DNA of 5,967 nucleotides from Candidatus Binatota bacterium (GCA_011523315.1 WTHE01000739.1:1-5967), one strand, 5' to 3'. Shown: positions 1-5,126, numbered from the stretch's first letter. Notes: generated by a model from the sequence alone, not told the origin. Numbers and translations are program-made.

Positions 1-519
1 GGCCGAGACGATCAGGGCGTCCGCAGCGTAGCCGTCCAGCACCTGGATCTTCTGGCCCGTAATGCGCCACGCCCCGTCCTCGGCCGTGGCCGTGGTGGCG
101 ACCCGGTTGAGGTCGTAGCGGCTGCGGGCTTCCTGATAGGCCAGGCTGAGGATGGCGTCGCCAGCGGCAATGCCCGGCAGCCAAGCCCGCTTTTGCTCCG
201 GGCTGCCGGCCTCGACCAGCAGCTGGCCGGCCAGCAGTACGGTTGACAGAAACGGCTCGGGGGCGAGGGTGCGGCCCAGGGCCTCCATGACCACGGCAAA
301 ATCGGCCAGACCCAGGCCGGCCCCACCGTACTCCTCGGGAATCAGAATGCCGACCCAGCCCAGCTGGGCCATGTCCTGCCACATTGAGCGCGAAAAGCCG
401 ACCGGGTCGCCGGCGTCGCGCAACTCCCGCACGCGCGAGACCGGCGAGTTGGCCCGCACATAGTCCAGGGCGGTTTGGGCCAGCAGTTCCTGGTCTTCGG
501 TCAGAACGAGTTGAGCCAC
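1..519 (-). CDS. Acyl-CoA dehydrogenase, second subunit type (partial, C-terminus outside window)
   Basis: The reading frame is open from a GTG at 519 down to base 1, giving 173 residues, a little under half of a normal ~380-residue acyl-CoA dehydrogenase. The family oxidises acyl-CoA thioesters to enoyl-CoA with FAD in the cytoplasm. Visible features are the N-terminal helical domain (LTEDQELLAQTALDYV, residues 6-21), the family block GWVGILIPEEYGGAGLGL (54-71) followed by the ALGRTLAPEPF region (80-90), and GQK (155-157) at the start of the beta domain. The FAD-contacting TEPxxGSD motif of canonical members is replaced by AYQEARSRYD (127-136), which is common in the partner subunit of heteromeric dehydrogenases. 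The GTG start is chosen because an AGGAG (528-532) lies 8 nt upstream and the protein then begins like its family. The gene starts 20 bp after SmP1 and is probably cotranscribed. It may pair with the dehydrogenase at 1323-2513. The active-site C-terminal half cannot be judged. Confidence 0.9.
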   Translation of the reverse strand, partial: MAQLVLTEDQELLAQTALDYVRANSPVSRVRELRDAGDPVGFSRSMWQDMAQLGWVGILIPEEYGGAGLGLADFAVVMEALGRTLAPEPFLSTVLLAGQLLVEAGSPEQKRAWLPGIAAGDAILSLAYQEARSRYDLNRVATTATAEDGAWRITGQKIQVLDGYAADALIVSA

Positions 520-539
520 GATACTCTCTCCTGTGCTTC

Positions 540-818
540 TTAGGTTTGCCGGGGTGCGGTGCGCTCAATCAGCGCCCGCAAGGCCAGCATGCTTTCTTCG
601 TGGCGCTCGGCGTGCTCCTGCCCCCGCTTGGCGCTCTCCGTGACCATGGCACGGATACCCCAGGCCACGATTCCAGCTTGCAGGAGGCCGACCACGGCGG
701 CGGCTCCGGCCTGCACATAGGCGGCGGTCAGGCTGGACTCCCGATAGGCAAGGCTCGCTTGCTGGTAAGCAATAGTGGCTTGCTGATAGGCGATGGTAGC
801 AGCTTCAAACTCGGCCAT
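540..818 (-). CDS. Small single-pass membrane protein with N-terminal heptad repeats (SmP1), function unknown
   Basis: I do not recognise a named family. The 92-residue product has an N-terminal alanine-rich helix with three tandem heptads, ATIAYQQ (7-13), ATIAYQQ (14-20) and ASLAYRE (21-27). A hydrophobic stretch follows (about 34-55, with QAG, VVGLLQ and AWG), and then a charged, probably helical tail rich in Glu, Arg and His. It is a paralogue of the product of 2681-3043: 9 of the first 15 residues and 13 of 25 residues across the membrane segment match, offset by exactly 14 residues. The start has an AAGAGAGAG purine tract (825-833) 6 nt upstream. It lies 20 bp after the lipoprotein gene and 20 bp before the dehydrogenase gene, so it looks cotranscribed. 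A holin-like, membrane-anchor or stress role is conceivable, but nothing in the sequence proves one. That the gene is real is supported by the paralogue and by synonymous substitutions between its repeats. Confidence 0.75.
   Translation of the reverse strand: MAEFEAATIAYQQATIAYQQASLAYRESSLTAAYVQAGAAAVVGLLQAGIVAWGIRAMVTESAKRGQEHAERHEESMLALRALIERTAPRQT
738..800 (-). repeat. Three tandem 21-bp (7-codon) repeats inside SmP1
   Basis: Units are 780-800, 759-779 and 738-758. The first two differ at 5 of 21 bases, and all five differences are at third codon positions, so both encode ATIAYQQ. The third unit is more diverged and encodes ASLAYRE. The pattern is that of a coding heptad amplification held under selection for the peptide. 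Confidence 0.85.
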
Positions 819-838
819 GAGTTGCTCTCTCTTATTGA

Positions 839-1255
839 CTATTCCGACTTGTTTTCGAGTAATTCCGTGCCGCTTCCCCGGAAGTCGATATCCGGCAAAA
901 TCGTCTGCGGCTTAAAGGTGACACGGTAGTGATAGGCGCTCACATCCGCCGTTTCCAACTGTTCCGCGAAATAGGTCACATTGTCGGACAGCCCCAGGAA
1001 GTGCTTTTTGTAGGCATCCGGGCTGACCTTGCACACCACTTCCAGTTGTTTTCCTTGATCGTCAATAGCGCAGCGCCCATCTATGGTGAGCATGTACGTG
1101 TCGGTGATGCCGTTGTAAAAGATGATACGCCGGTCGATCTCAAAATTTTCCGCTGCTTTCGATAAGTTCCTGGACGCTATCTTGGCATCGTCGCAGCCAG
1201 CAAACGCTGCCAGCATGAAACTCACCGCCGCAAGCATCGTCCAAACTTTGTTCAT
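839..1255 (-). CDS. Small lipoprotein of a phage-associated (beta-sandwich lipoprotein-like) family
   Basis: The 138-residue product begins with a lipoprotein signal: positively charged N-terminus (MNK), hydrophobic core (about 4-19) and lipobox FAGC with the lipidated Cys at 21. Phe at -3 is less usual than Leu. Asp at +2 and +3 would favour inner-membrane retention if E. coli Lol rules apply. The mature part has a short helix (NLSKAAENFEIDRR, 30-43) and then strand-rich sequence with YNGITDTYMLTIDG (47-60), Cys62 and Cys75, which could form a disulfide, and the block YKKHFLGLSDNVTYFAEQ (82-99). From memory, proteins with these blocks occur in tailed phages and prophages and are sometimes named beta-sandwich lipoproteins; their function is not established. 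The start at 1255 is preferred over an in-frame ATG at 1354, which would overlap the preceding gene and hide the signal peptide. It lies 67 bp after the dehydrogenase gene and 20 bp before SmP1. Confidence 0.88.
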   Translation of the reverse strand: MNKVWTMLAAVSFMLAAFAGCDDAKIASRNLSKAAENFEIDRRIIFYNGITDTYMLTIDGRCAIDDQGKQLEVVCKVSPDAYKKHFLGLSDNVTYFAEQLETADVSAYHYRVTFKPQTILPDIDFRGSGTELLENKSE

Positions 1256-1262
1256 TGGATTA

Positions 1263-1268
1263 CTCCTT
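1263..1268 (-). promoter_or_regulatory. Strong ribosome binding site fixing the lipoprotein start
   Basis: AAGGAG on the - strand, 7 nt before the ATG at 1255. This decides for the 138-residue form with an intact signal peptide over the 171-residue form starting at 1354. Confidence 0.85.
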
Positions 1269-1322
1269 CCTGCGGTGTCCTCAGTATGTTGTCTCCTTTC
1301 GAGGGAGGTCAGGGGAGGTTTT

Positions 1323-2513
1323 CTAGTCCGGCAGCCCCAACACCCGCTTGGCAATCACGTTGAGCTGAATCTCGCTCGTTCCGCCCTCAATCGTGTTGCC
1401 CCGCGAGCGCAGCCAGTCGCGGGTCAGGGTCAATTCCCGGTCGTCAAAGCCCGGCCCCTCCCAGCCCAGGGCCTGGGGGCCGGCAATCGACAGCAGGAGT
1501 TCCTGGCGGCGCTGGTTGAGTTCGGTGCCGTAAATCTTGAACATGGAGCTTTCCGGGCCCGGCGGCCGCCCGGCCTTGGCCGCGTCCCGGCTGCGGTCGG
1601 AGGTCAGCTTGAAGGCCATATTGTCCATCTCAAAGCGGGCCATGCGCTCCCGCAGGGCCGTGTCGGCGATTCGCTCGCCGTCGAAATCCACATATTTTCT
1701 GGCCCAGTCGCGCATGCCGCGGCGCTTGCCGCCTCCGCCGCCAAAGGCGGTGGCAATCATCGACCGCTCGTGGTTGAGCAGCGCCTTGGCCACGGTCCAG
1801 CCCTCGTTCACGTTGCTGACCACGTTTTTGGCCGGCACCCGGACATCGGTCAGAAAGGTCTCGCAGAACGGCGACGAGCCGCTGATGAGTTTGATCGGCC
1901 GGGTCTCCACCCCGGGGGTTTCCATGTCCATCAGAATGAAGGTGATGCCCCGGTGCTTGGGCGCGTCCGGGTCGGTCCTGACCAGCATGAACATCCAGTC
2001 GGCGAAGTTGGCGTATGAGGTCCAGATCTTCTGGCCGTTGATCGTGTAGAAGTCGCCGTCGAGCACGGCTTTGGTCTGGAGCGAGGCCAGATCGCTGCCC
2101 GAGCCGGGCTCGGAATAGCCCTGGCACCAGCGAATTTCGCCGCGCACGATCCTGGGCAGGTGTTCCTGCTTCTGTTCTTCGGTGCCGTACTCCAGCAGGG
2201 TCGGGCCGATCATGGTCAGGCCAAAGCCGATCAGCGGCACCGGCAGCTTGAGCGCGGCCATCTCTTCGCGCACGATTTTGGCCTCGGCCTTGGACAGCCC
2301 GCCGCCGCCGTAGCGGGTCGGCCACTCGGGTGCGGTCCAGCCCTTTTCGGCCATGCGGTCGAGCCAGACCTTGGCGTCCGGGTTGGTGTACCTGGCCTTG
2401 CGGCCGCCCCAGTTGCCCTCCAGCTCGCCCGACGCCGTGCCGACAATCGAGGCCGGGGCGTTGTCCGTGAGCCACTGGCGGGTTTCGACGCGAAAGGTTT
2501 CAAGATCGGCCAT
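1323..2513 (-). CDS. Acyl-CoA dehydrogenase, full length, with catalytic Glu
   Basis: The 396-residue flavoprotein is predicted to catalyse alpha,beta-dehydrogenation of an acyl-CoA, passing electrons to ETF. Domains run in order: N-terminal helical domain with WTAPEWPTRYGGGGLS (59-74), the FAD and substrate loop WCQGYSEPGSGSDLASLQT (129-147), beta domain with GQKIWTSYANFADW (160-173), and C-terminal helical domain ending in NTIEGGTSEIQLNVIAKRVL (373-392). Glu376 in IEGGTSEI is at the position of the catalytic base of medium-chain-type enzymes. The extended 25-55 region (GNWGGRKARYTNPDA) and the sequence style match dehydrogenases that work as alpha2beta2 pairs on steroid or other bulky side chains, such as mycobacterial FadE pairs; that substrate class is inference. 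The start has GAGGAGGA (2521-2528), about 7-8 nt upstream of the ATG. SmP2 precedes it by 167 bp and the lipoprotein gene follows by 67 bp. Confidence 0.95.
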   Translation of the reverse strand: MADLETFRVETRQWLTDNAPASIVGTASGELEGNWGGRKARYTNPDAKVWLDRMAEKGWTAPEWPTRYGGGGLSKAEAKIVREEMAALKLPVPLIGFGLTMIGPTLLEYGTEEQKQEHLPRIVRGEIRWCQGYSEPGSGSDLASLQTKAVLDGDFYTINGQKIWTSYANFADWMFMLVRTDPDAPKHRGITFILMDMETPGVETRPIKLISGSSPFCETFLTDVRVPAKNVVSNVNEGWTVAKALLNHERSMIATAFGGGGGKRRGMRDWARKYVDFDGERIADTALRERMARFEMDNMAFKLTSDRSRDAAKAGRPPGPESSMFKIYGTELNQRRQELLLSIAGPQALGWEGPGFDDRELTLTRDWLRSRGNTIEGGTSEIQLNVIAKRVLGLPD

Positions 2514-2546
2514 TGCTGAGTCCTCCTCGACGCTACATACAGCCCT

Positions 2547-2562
2547 GGGCGTGCAACCGCCC
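2547..2562. other. Small GC hairpin just upstream of the dehydrogenase RBS
   Basis: GGGCG (2547-2551) pairs with CGCCC (2558-2562) around a 6-nt loop, about 19 bp upstream of the ribosome binding site of the dehydrogenase. It could affect translation, but a 5-bp stem in GC-rich DNA is weak evidence. Confidence 0.3.
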
Positions 2563-2631
2563 GGACGTGACTGGCCACTGTAGCCGATAGGACGAGAAGA
2601 CGAAAGCGGGATGTGTAGAGCTGGAGGCGGC

Positions 2632-2689
2632 AGCCGACATTCAGGCGTCTGCCTCTGCTGCTTGTCGGCTTACACGCCGCTCAGCCGAC
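2632..2689. other. Competing inverted repeats between SmP2 and the dehydrogenase gene
   Basis: AGCCGACA (2632-2639) is a perfect complement of TGTCGGCT (2663-2670). The same middle arm also pairs with AGCCGAC at 2683-2689, which overlaps the SmP2 stop codon. The two hairpins exclude each other. A smaller AGGC/GCCT stem (2643-2646 with 2651-2654) lies inside the first loop. There is no U-run, so a classical terminator is not supported. Confidence 0.4.
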
Positions 2690-3043
2690 CTGCAAGTGTG
2701 AAGGGAATGGGGCATGGCCAGAGGTCTGTTCCTGGCCTTGTCCCCTGGTTTCGCGTCTTTCAGCCCGGTCTCTCAGCAACTCCCGAATCCCAGCCCCAAT
2801 GTCGGCCAGCACTTCCCCCTGGCGCTGCAAGGCTTCCTGCTGATGCTGGAAGGCTTCCCCCTGGCGCTGCAAGGCCACTAGGGTAGCATCCCGGCTGGCG
2901 TTGCTACCCTTCATCACCGACACGCCCCATGCGATAAGGGCACACTGCACCAAACCTACGACGAGCGTTGCCCCGACCTGCCAGTAGCCCAGGCTGAGGG
3001 TGGCATGCTGTAGGGCTAAGGATGCCGCTTCATACTCGGTCAT
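2681..3043 (-). CDS. Small single-pass membrane protein with C-terminal coiled coil (SmP2), paralogue of SmP1, function unknown
   Basis: The 120-residue product starts MTEYEAASLALQHAT, close to the SmP1 start MAEFEAATIAYQQAT. A membrane segment follows at about 20-44 with YWQVGA, VVGLVQ and LIAWG, again shared with SmP1. A Lys marks the likely membrane boundary at 45. Next comes a polar helix with three tandem heptads, LQRQGEA (58-64), FQHQQEA (65-71) and LQRQGEV (72-78), continuing into a very basic and acidic region (IRELLRDRAERRETR, 86-100), which suggests a coiled coil, and then a polar tail. No named family is recognised. The ribosome binding site is poor: GCAGG (3053-3057) is 9 nt upstream of the ATG. 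The gene lies 83 bp after the monooxygenase gene, with a strong palindrome between them, and 167 bp before the dehydrogenase gene, so it may or may not share their transcript. Similarity to SmP1 is the main support that it is expressed. Confidence 0.72.
   Translation of the reverse strand: MTEYEAASLALQHATLSLGYWQVGATLVVGLVQCALIAWGVSVMKGSNASRDATLVALQRQGEAFQHQQEALQRQGEVLADIGAGIRELLRDRAERRETRGQGQEQTSGHAPFPSHLQVG
2810..2872 (-). repeat. Three tandem 21-bp repeats encoding the SmP2 coil
   Basis: Units are 2852-2872, 2831-2851 and 2810-2830. The outer two share an exact 22-bp identity (2812-2833 and 2854-2875, one period of 42 bp apart). The middle stretch at 2833-2854 matches them at 17 of 22 bases. 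Each unit encodes one heptad of the coil. Confidence 0.85.
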
Positions 3044-3075
3044 ATCCTGGTACCTGCATGCAGTCTTGTCGGTTG

Positions 3076-3119
3076 GCTGAACGCTGAACGAATTTTCGGT
3101 TTTTCATTCAGCGTTCAGC
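3076..3119. other. Perfect 13-bp inverted repeat after the monooxygenase gene
   Basis: GCTGAACGCTGAA (3076-3088) is exactly complementary to TTCAGCGTTCAGC (3107-3119), with an 18-nt AT-rich loop. It lies 7 bp after the monooxygenase stop. Each arm is built on a tandem GCTGAAC heptamer. It could stop transcription or protect the 3' end of the monooxygenase message. There is no U-run on either side, so an intrinsic terminator is only one option; a small palindromic repeat element is another. Confidence 0.6.
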
Positions 3120-3126
3120 TTGCAGC

Positions 3127-4263
3127 TCAGGCGGCCTTGGAAGCCGGCGCCGGCATGTTGGTCAGCGGCTGGGGCGTGACCAGCGGGGTGGTGTCCCACT
3201 TCTTGAGTTCGGGCAGGACGTGGGTGGCAAAGCACCTGAGGCTGCGCTCGGCCTCGTCGTAGGGCATGCCAGCATAGCTCATGTTGCACATGATGCCGTT
3301 CAGGTCGATCATGTCGCGCATGTTCTCGATCTTGCGCAGCACCTGGTCCGGGGTGCCCCACGGCATCAGCTTGACGAAGTCCTTGGCCGCGCCGTCCATG
3401 CCGTGTTTGCTGATGTACTTGCCGACGTTGCTGTAGAACTCGTAGCCCTTGTGCGAGCCGAAGTGCTTGCCGGTCATTTCATAGTGGCGCATGGCGGTGT
3501 GGTAATAGGCGCCAATCCACTTGTAGGCGTTCTCCTCGGCCCGCTGGGCGTCTTCGTCCACATAGAAGAAGCCCCCGCACAGCGGCTGGGGCGGCTTGGC
3601 CTCGGCCCCGTACTCTTCGCGCCAGACCTTGTGGTAGACCTCGAAGTCCTGCTGCACGACTTCCCAGGGTTTCTGCGGAATGACCAGCAGGCCGATGCCC
3701 AGCTTGGCCATGATCGGCATCGACTCGGGTGACACCGCTGCGGCATAGGTGCGGCCGGCAAAGGAGTATTTGGGATACGGGCGGATCTCGCGGCGCGGCT
3801 GCTGGGTCTCCAGGCCGCCCTCCATGTAGCCGTTTTTCAGGCCGTTGATGACCAGCTCGGCGTATTCGACAAAGCGGTTGCGGCCCTCGTTCTGGTCAAT
3901 GCGGAAACCCTCGTACTCGACCCGGGCCAGGCCACGGCCAAAGCCCAGGATCATCCGACCGTCCGACAGGTGGTCGAGCAGCGCGATCTGCTCGGCAACC
4001 CGAACCGGATCGTGCCAGGGCAGGACGATGACCATCGTACCCAGCTTCATATTTTTGGTCTTGCCGGCCATGTAGGACAGAAACTGCACGGCGTCCGGGC
4101 ACATCGTATAGTCGGTGAAGTGGTGCTCAATTGACCACACCGAGTCAAAACCCAGCGGTTCGGCCAGCTCGGCCAAACGCAGTTCCTCTTGATACACTTC
4201 GGCGTCCGACCGCACATTGCCGGGATTCTGAAAAACCGGGGCATACCCAACATGTAATGACAT
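3127..4263 (-). CDS. Luciferase-like flavin-dependent monooxygenase (LLM class)
   Basis: The 378-residue cytoplasmic enzyme belongs to the bacterial luciferase-like TIM-barrel group, which uses reduced FMN or F420 and oxygen, or transfers hydride, on varied organic substrates. Family marks are the N-terminal strand VGYAPVFQNPG (5-15), LGFDSVWSIEHHFTDY (37-52), the block KLGTMVIVLPWHDPVRVAEQ (73-92) and LLDHLSDGRMILGFGRG (95-111). A C-terminal part contains WGTPDQVLRKIENM, typical of the family, in which this stretch helps bind flavin phosphate. The length is usual. The ATG at 4263 has AAGGAGG (4269-4275) 5 nt upstream, so the start is firm. It is first in the leftward run and faces the TetR gene across a 137-bp divergent region with a palindrome over its TATAAT, so repression by that regulator is likely. 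The substrate cannot be read from the sequence, and FMN versus F420 use is open. Confidence 0.94.
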   Translation of the reverse strand: MSLHVGYAPVFQNPGNVRSDAEVYQEELRLAELAEPLGFDSVWSIEHHFTDYTMCPDAVQFLSYMAGKTKNMKLGTMVIVLPWHDPVRVAEQIALLDHLSDGRMILGFGRGLARVEYEGFRIDQNEGRNRFVEYAELVINGLKNGYMEGGLETQQPRREIRPYPKYSFAGRTYAAAVSPESMPIMAKLGIGLLVIPQKPWEVVQQDFEVYHKVWREEYGAEAKPPQPLCGGFFYVDEDAQRAEENAYKWIGAYYHTAMRHYEMTGKHFGSHKGYEFYSNVGKYISKHGMDGAAKDFVKLMPWGTPDQVLRKIENMRDMIDLNGIMCNMSYAGMPYDEAERSLRCFATHVLPELKKWDTTPLVTPQPLTNMPAPASKAA

Positions 4264-4304
4264 AGTCTCCTCCTTCAGTGTGCTCTACAGATTGTGTAGT
4301 TCAT

Positions 4305-4310
4305 ATTATA
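4305..4310 (-). promoter_or_regulatory. Probable -10 element of the monooxygenase promoter
   Basis: A perfect TATAAT on the - strand, 42 bp before the monooxygenase ATG. No convincing -35 is seen 16-18 bp upstream, which would suit a promoter that needs an activator or a different sigma spacing. It overlaps the palindrome by 2 bp. Confidence 0.55.
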
Positions 4311-4314
4311 TACT
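4309..4314 (+). promoter_or_regulatory. Possible -10 element of the TetR-SDR promoter
   Basis: TATACT on the + strand lies inside the palindrome and would give an untranslated leader of about 80 nt before the ATG at 4401. There is no clear -35, so this is a weak call that rests on its position in the operator. Confidence 0.35.
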
Positions 4315-4326
4315 CCAGGGTGTATA
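4309..4326. promoter_or_regulatory. Candidate TetR operator (imperfect 18-bp palindrome)
   Basis: TATACTCCAGGGTGTATA pairs at 7 of its 9 symmetric positions, with half-site TATACnCC. It sits in the divergent region next to a TetR gene and covers core promoter elements on both strands. This is the usual arrangement for an autoregulated TetR repressor that also controls the opposite gene. Binding itself is inferred. Confidence 0.65.
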
Positions 4327-4355
4327 CGCCCAGCGCCCCACCGGTGTCAAGCAAA

Positions 4356-4370
4356 CCGGGACTTGCCCGG
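4356..4370. other. Short hairpin in the TetR leader
   Basis: CCGGG (4356-4360) pairs with CCCGG (4366-4370) around a 5-nt loop, in the presumed leader of the TetR gene. Five GC pairs are easily met by chance here. Confidence 0.25.
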
Positions 4371-4400
4371 ACCGCCCCGGACAGGCTACAAGAACGCGAC

Positions 4401-5108
4401 ATGCTGACAGGCAAACGCTCCCGCAAACGCGCTGCCGTAGAGGAGGAAATCCTGAAGGTCACGGCCGACATGTTCAGCCAGCGCGGCTACCACGCCACCA
4501 CTCTGGACGATATTGCGGTCGCCGCCGGCATTTCCCGAGCTGCGTTCTACTCCTATTTTCCGAGTAAGGAAGAACTGCTGCGGCGCATGTACAACCAGGT
4601 CATTTCCTCGACCCAGACGGCGCTGGAGCGTATTGCGGCCGAGGATTTGCCGGTCCAGGAGAAGCTGCGCCGCATCACCCGTCACCATGTCCACTACCTG
4701 GCCACCCATATGCCGCTGGCCCAGGTGTTTTTCTCGGAGCTGTTCAATCTGCCGCCGGAGATGGAGCGCTCGGTCACCCAGGCCAACCGGGCCTTCAGCC
4801 AGGTGATTGAGAAAGTGGTCGAAGAGGGGGTGAACACCGGCGTGCTGATCCCGGTCCACCCCAAGCGTTTTACCTATGCCCTGATCGGCATGTGGAACTG
4901 GATGCACCGCTGGTATCGGCCGGAGGGCGAGTGGACGCCGGAAACCGTGGCCGAGGAATTCATCCGCATCCTGGAGTCGGGCTATCTGCAACGCCACGCC
5001 GAGCCCGAGTCCGAGGCGCTGTGGCGCGAACTCAGGGCCCTGCGCCAGGAGGTGGCAGCCCTGCGGACGAGCCTGCGGACGGCGGACAAAACTGACAACG
5101 TCAACTGA
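4401..5108 (+). CDS. TetR/AcrR-family transcriptional regulator with C-terminal leucine-zipper-like tail
   Basis: The 235-residue DNA-binding regulator has a basic N-terminal arm (KRSRKR, 5-10) and the TetR helix-turn-helix TTLDDIAVAAGISRAAFYSYFPSKEEL (two parts, 33-44 and 45-59). The ligand domain ends in GMWNWMHRWYRPEGEW, reminiscent of KstR2-type regulators that sense acyl-CoA thioesters; an acyl-CoA ligand is inference. An extra tail (207-225) carries hydrophobic residues L207, L211, L214, V218, L221 and L225 in exact 4-3 spacing, a likely coiled coil not standard for the family. The ATG at 4401 is chosen because the in-frame extension to 4278 runs through the operator and promoter; a GTG at 4344 is a less likely start. 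The ribosome binding site is weak. The SDR gene begins 18 bp downstream and is probably cotranscribed. Likely autoregulated through 4309-4326. Confidence 0.93.
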   Translation: MLTGKRSRKRAAVEEEILKVTADMFSQRGYHATTLDDIAVAAGISRAAFYSYFPSKEELLRRMYNQVISSTQTALERIAAEDLPVQEKLRRITRHHVHYLATHMPLAQVFFSELFNLPPEMERSVTQANRAFSQVIEKVVEEGVNTGVLIPVHPKRFTYALIGMWNWMHRWYRPEGEWTPETVAEEFIRILESGYLQRHAEPESEALWRELRALRQEVAALRTSLRTADKTDNVN

Positions 5109-5126
5109 AGAGAGAGGAGTACGAGT

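Noticed and set aside
540..1255. Phage lysis module (holin plus spanin lipoprotein)
   Set aside because: The lipoprotein is a 138-residue strand-rich protein rather than a short coiled spanin, and no endolysin gene is nearby.
1256..1354. Longer N-terminus of the lipoprotein from ATG 1354
   Set aside because: It overlaps the preceding dehydrogenase gene by 32 bp, lacks a ribosome binding site as good as that at 1263-1268, and buries the signal peptide.
1122..2018. Long + strand open frame (298 codons) opposite the acyl-CoA dehydrogenase
   Set aside because: It is antisense to a gene with clear family motifs. The translation is low in complexity, with no recognisable domain, as expected for a shadow frame in GC-rich DNA.
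1630..2475. - strand 281-codon frame within the dehydrogenase gene
   Set aside because: Same strand but another frame of a well-supported gene; the translation is Arg- and Gly-rich without motifs.
738..2875. CRISPR-like array from the 21-bp repeats
   Set aside because: The repeats are directly adjacent, in frame and coding, with no unique spacers.
4278..4400. Longer N-terminus of the TetR protein from ATG 4278
   Set aside because: The extension runs through the palindrome and -10 elements and is not TetR-like sequence.
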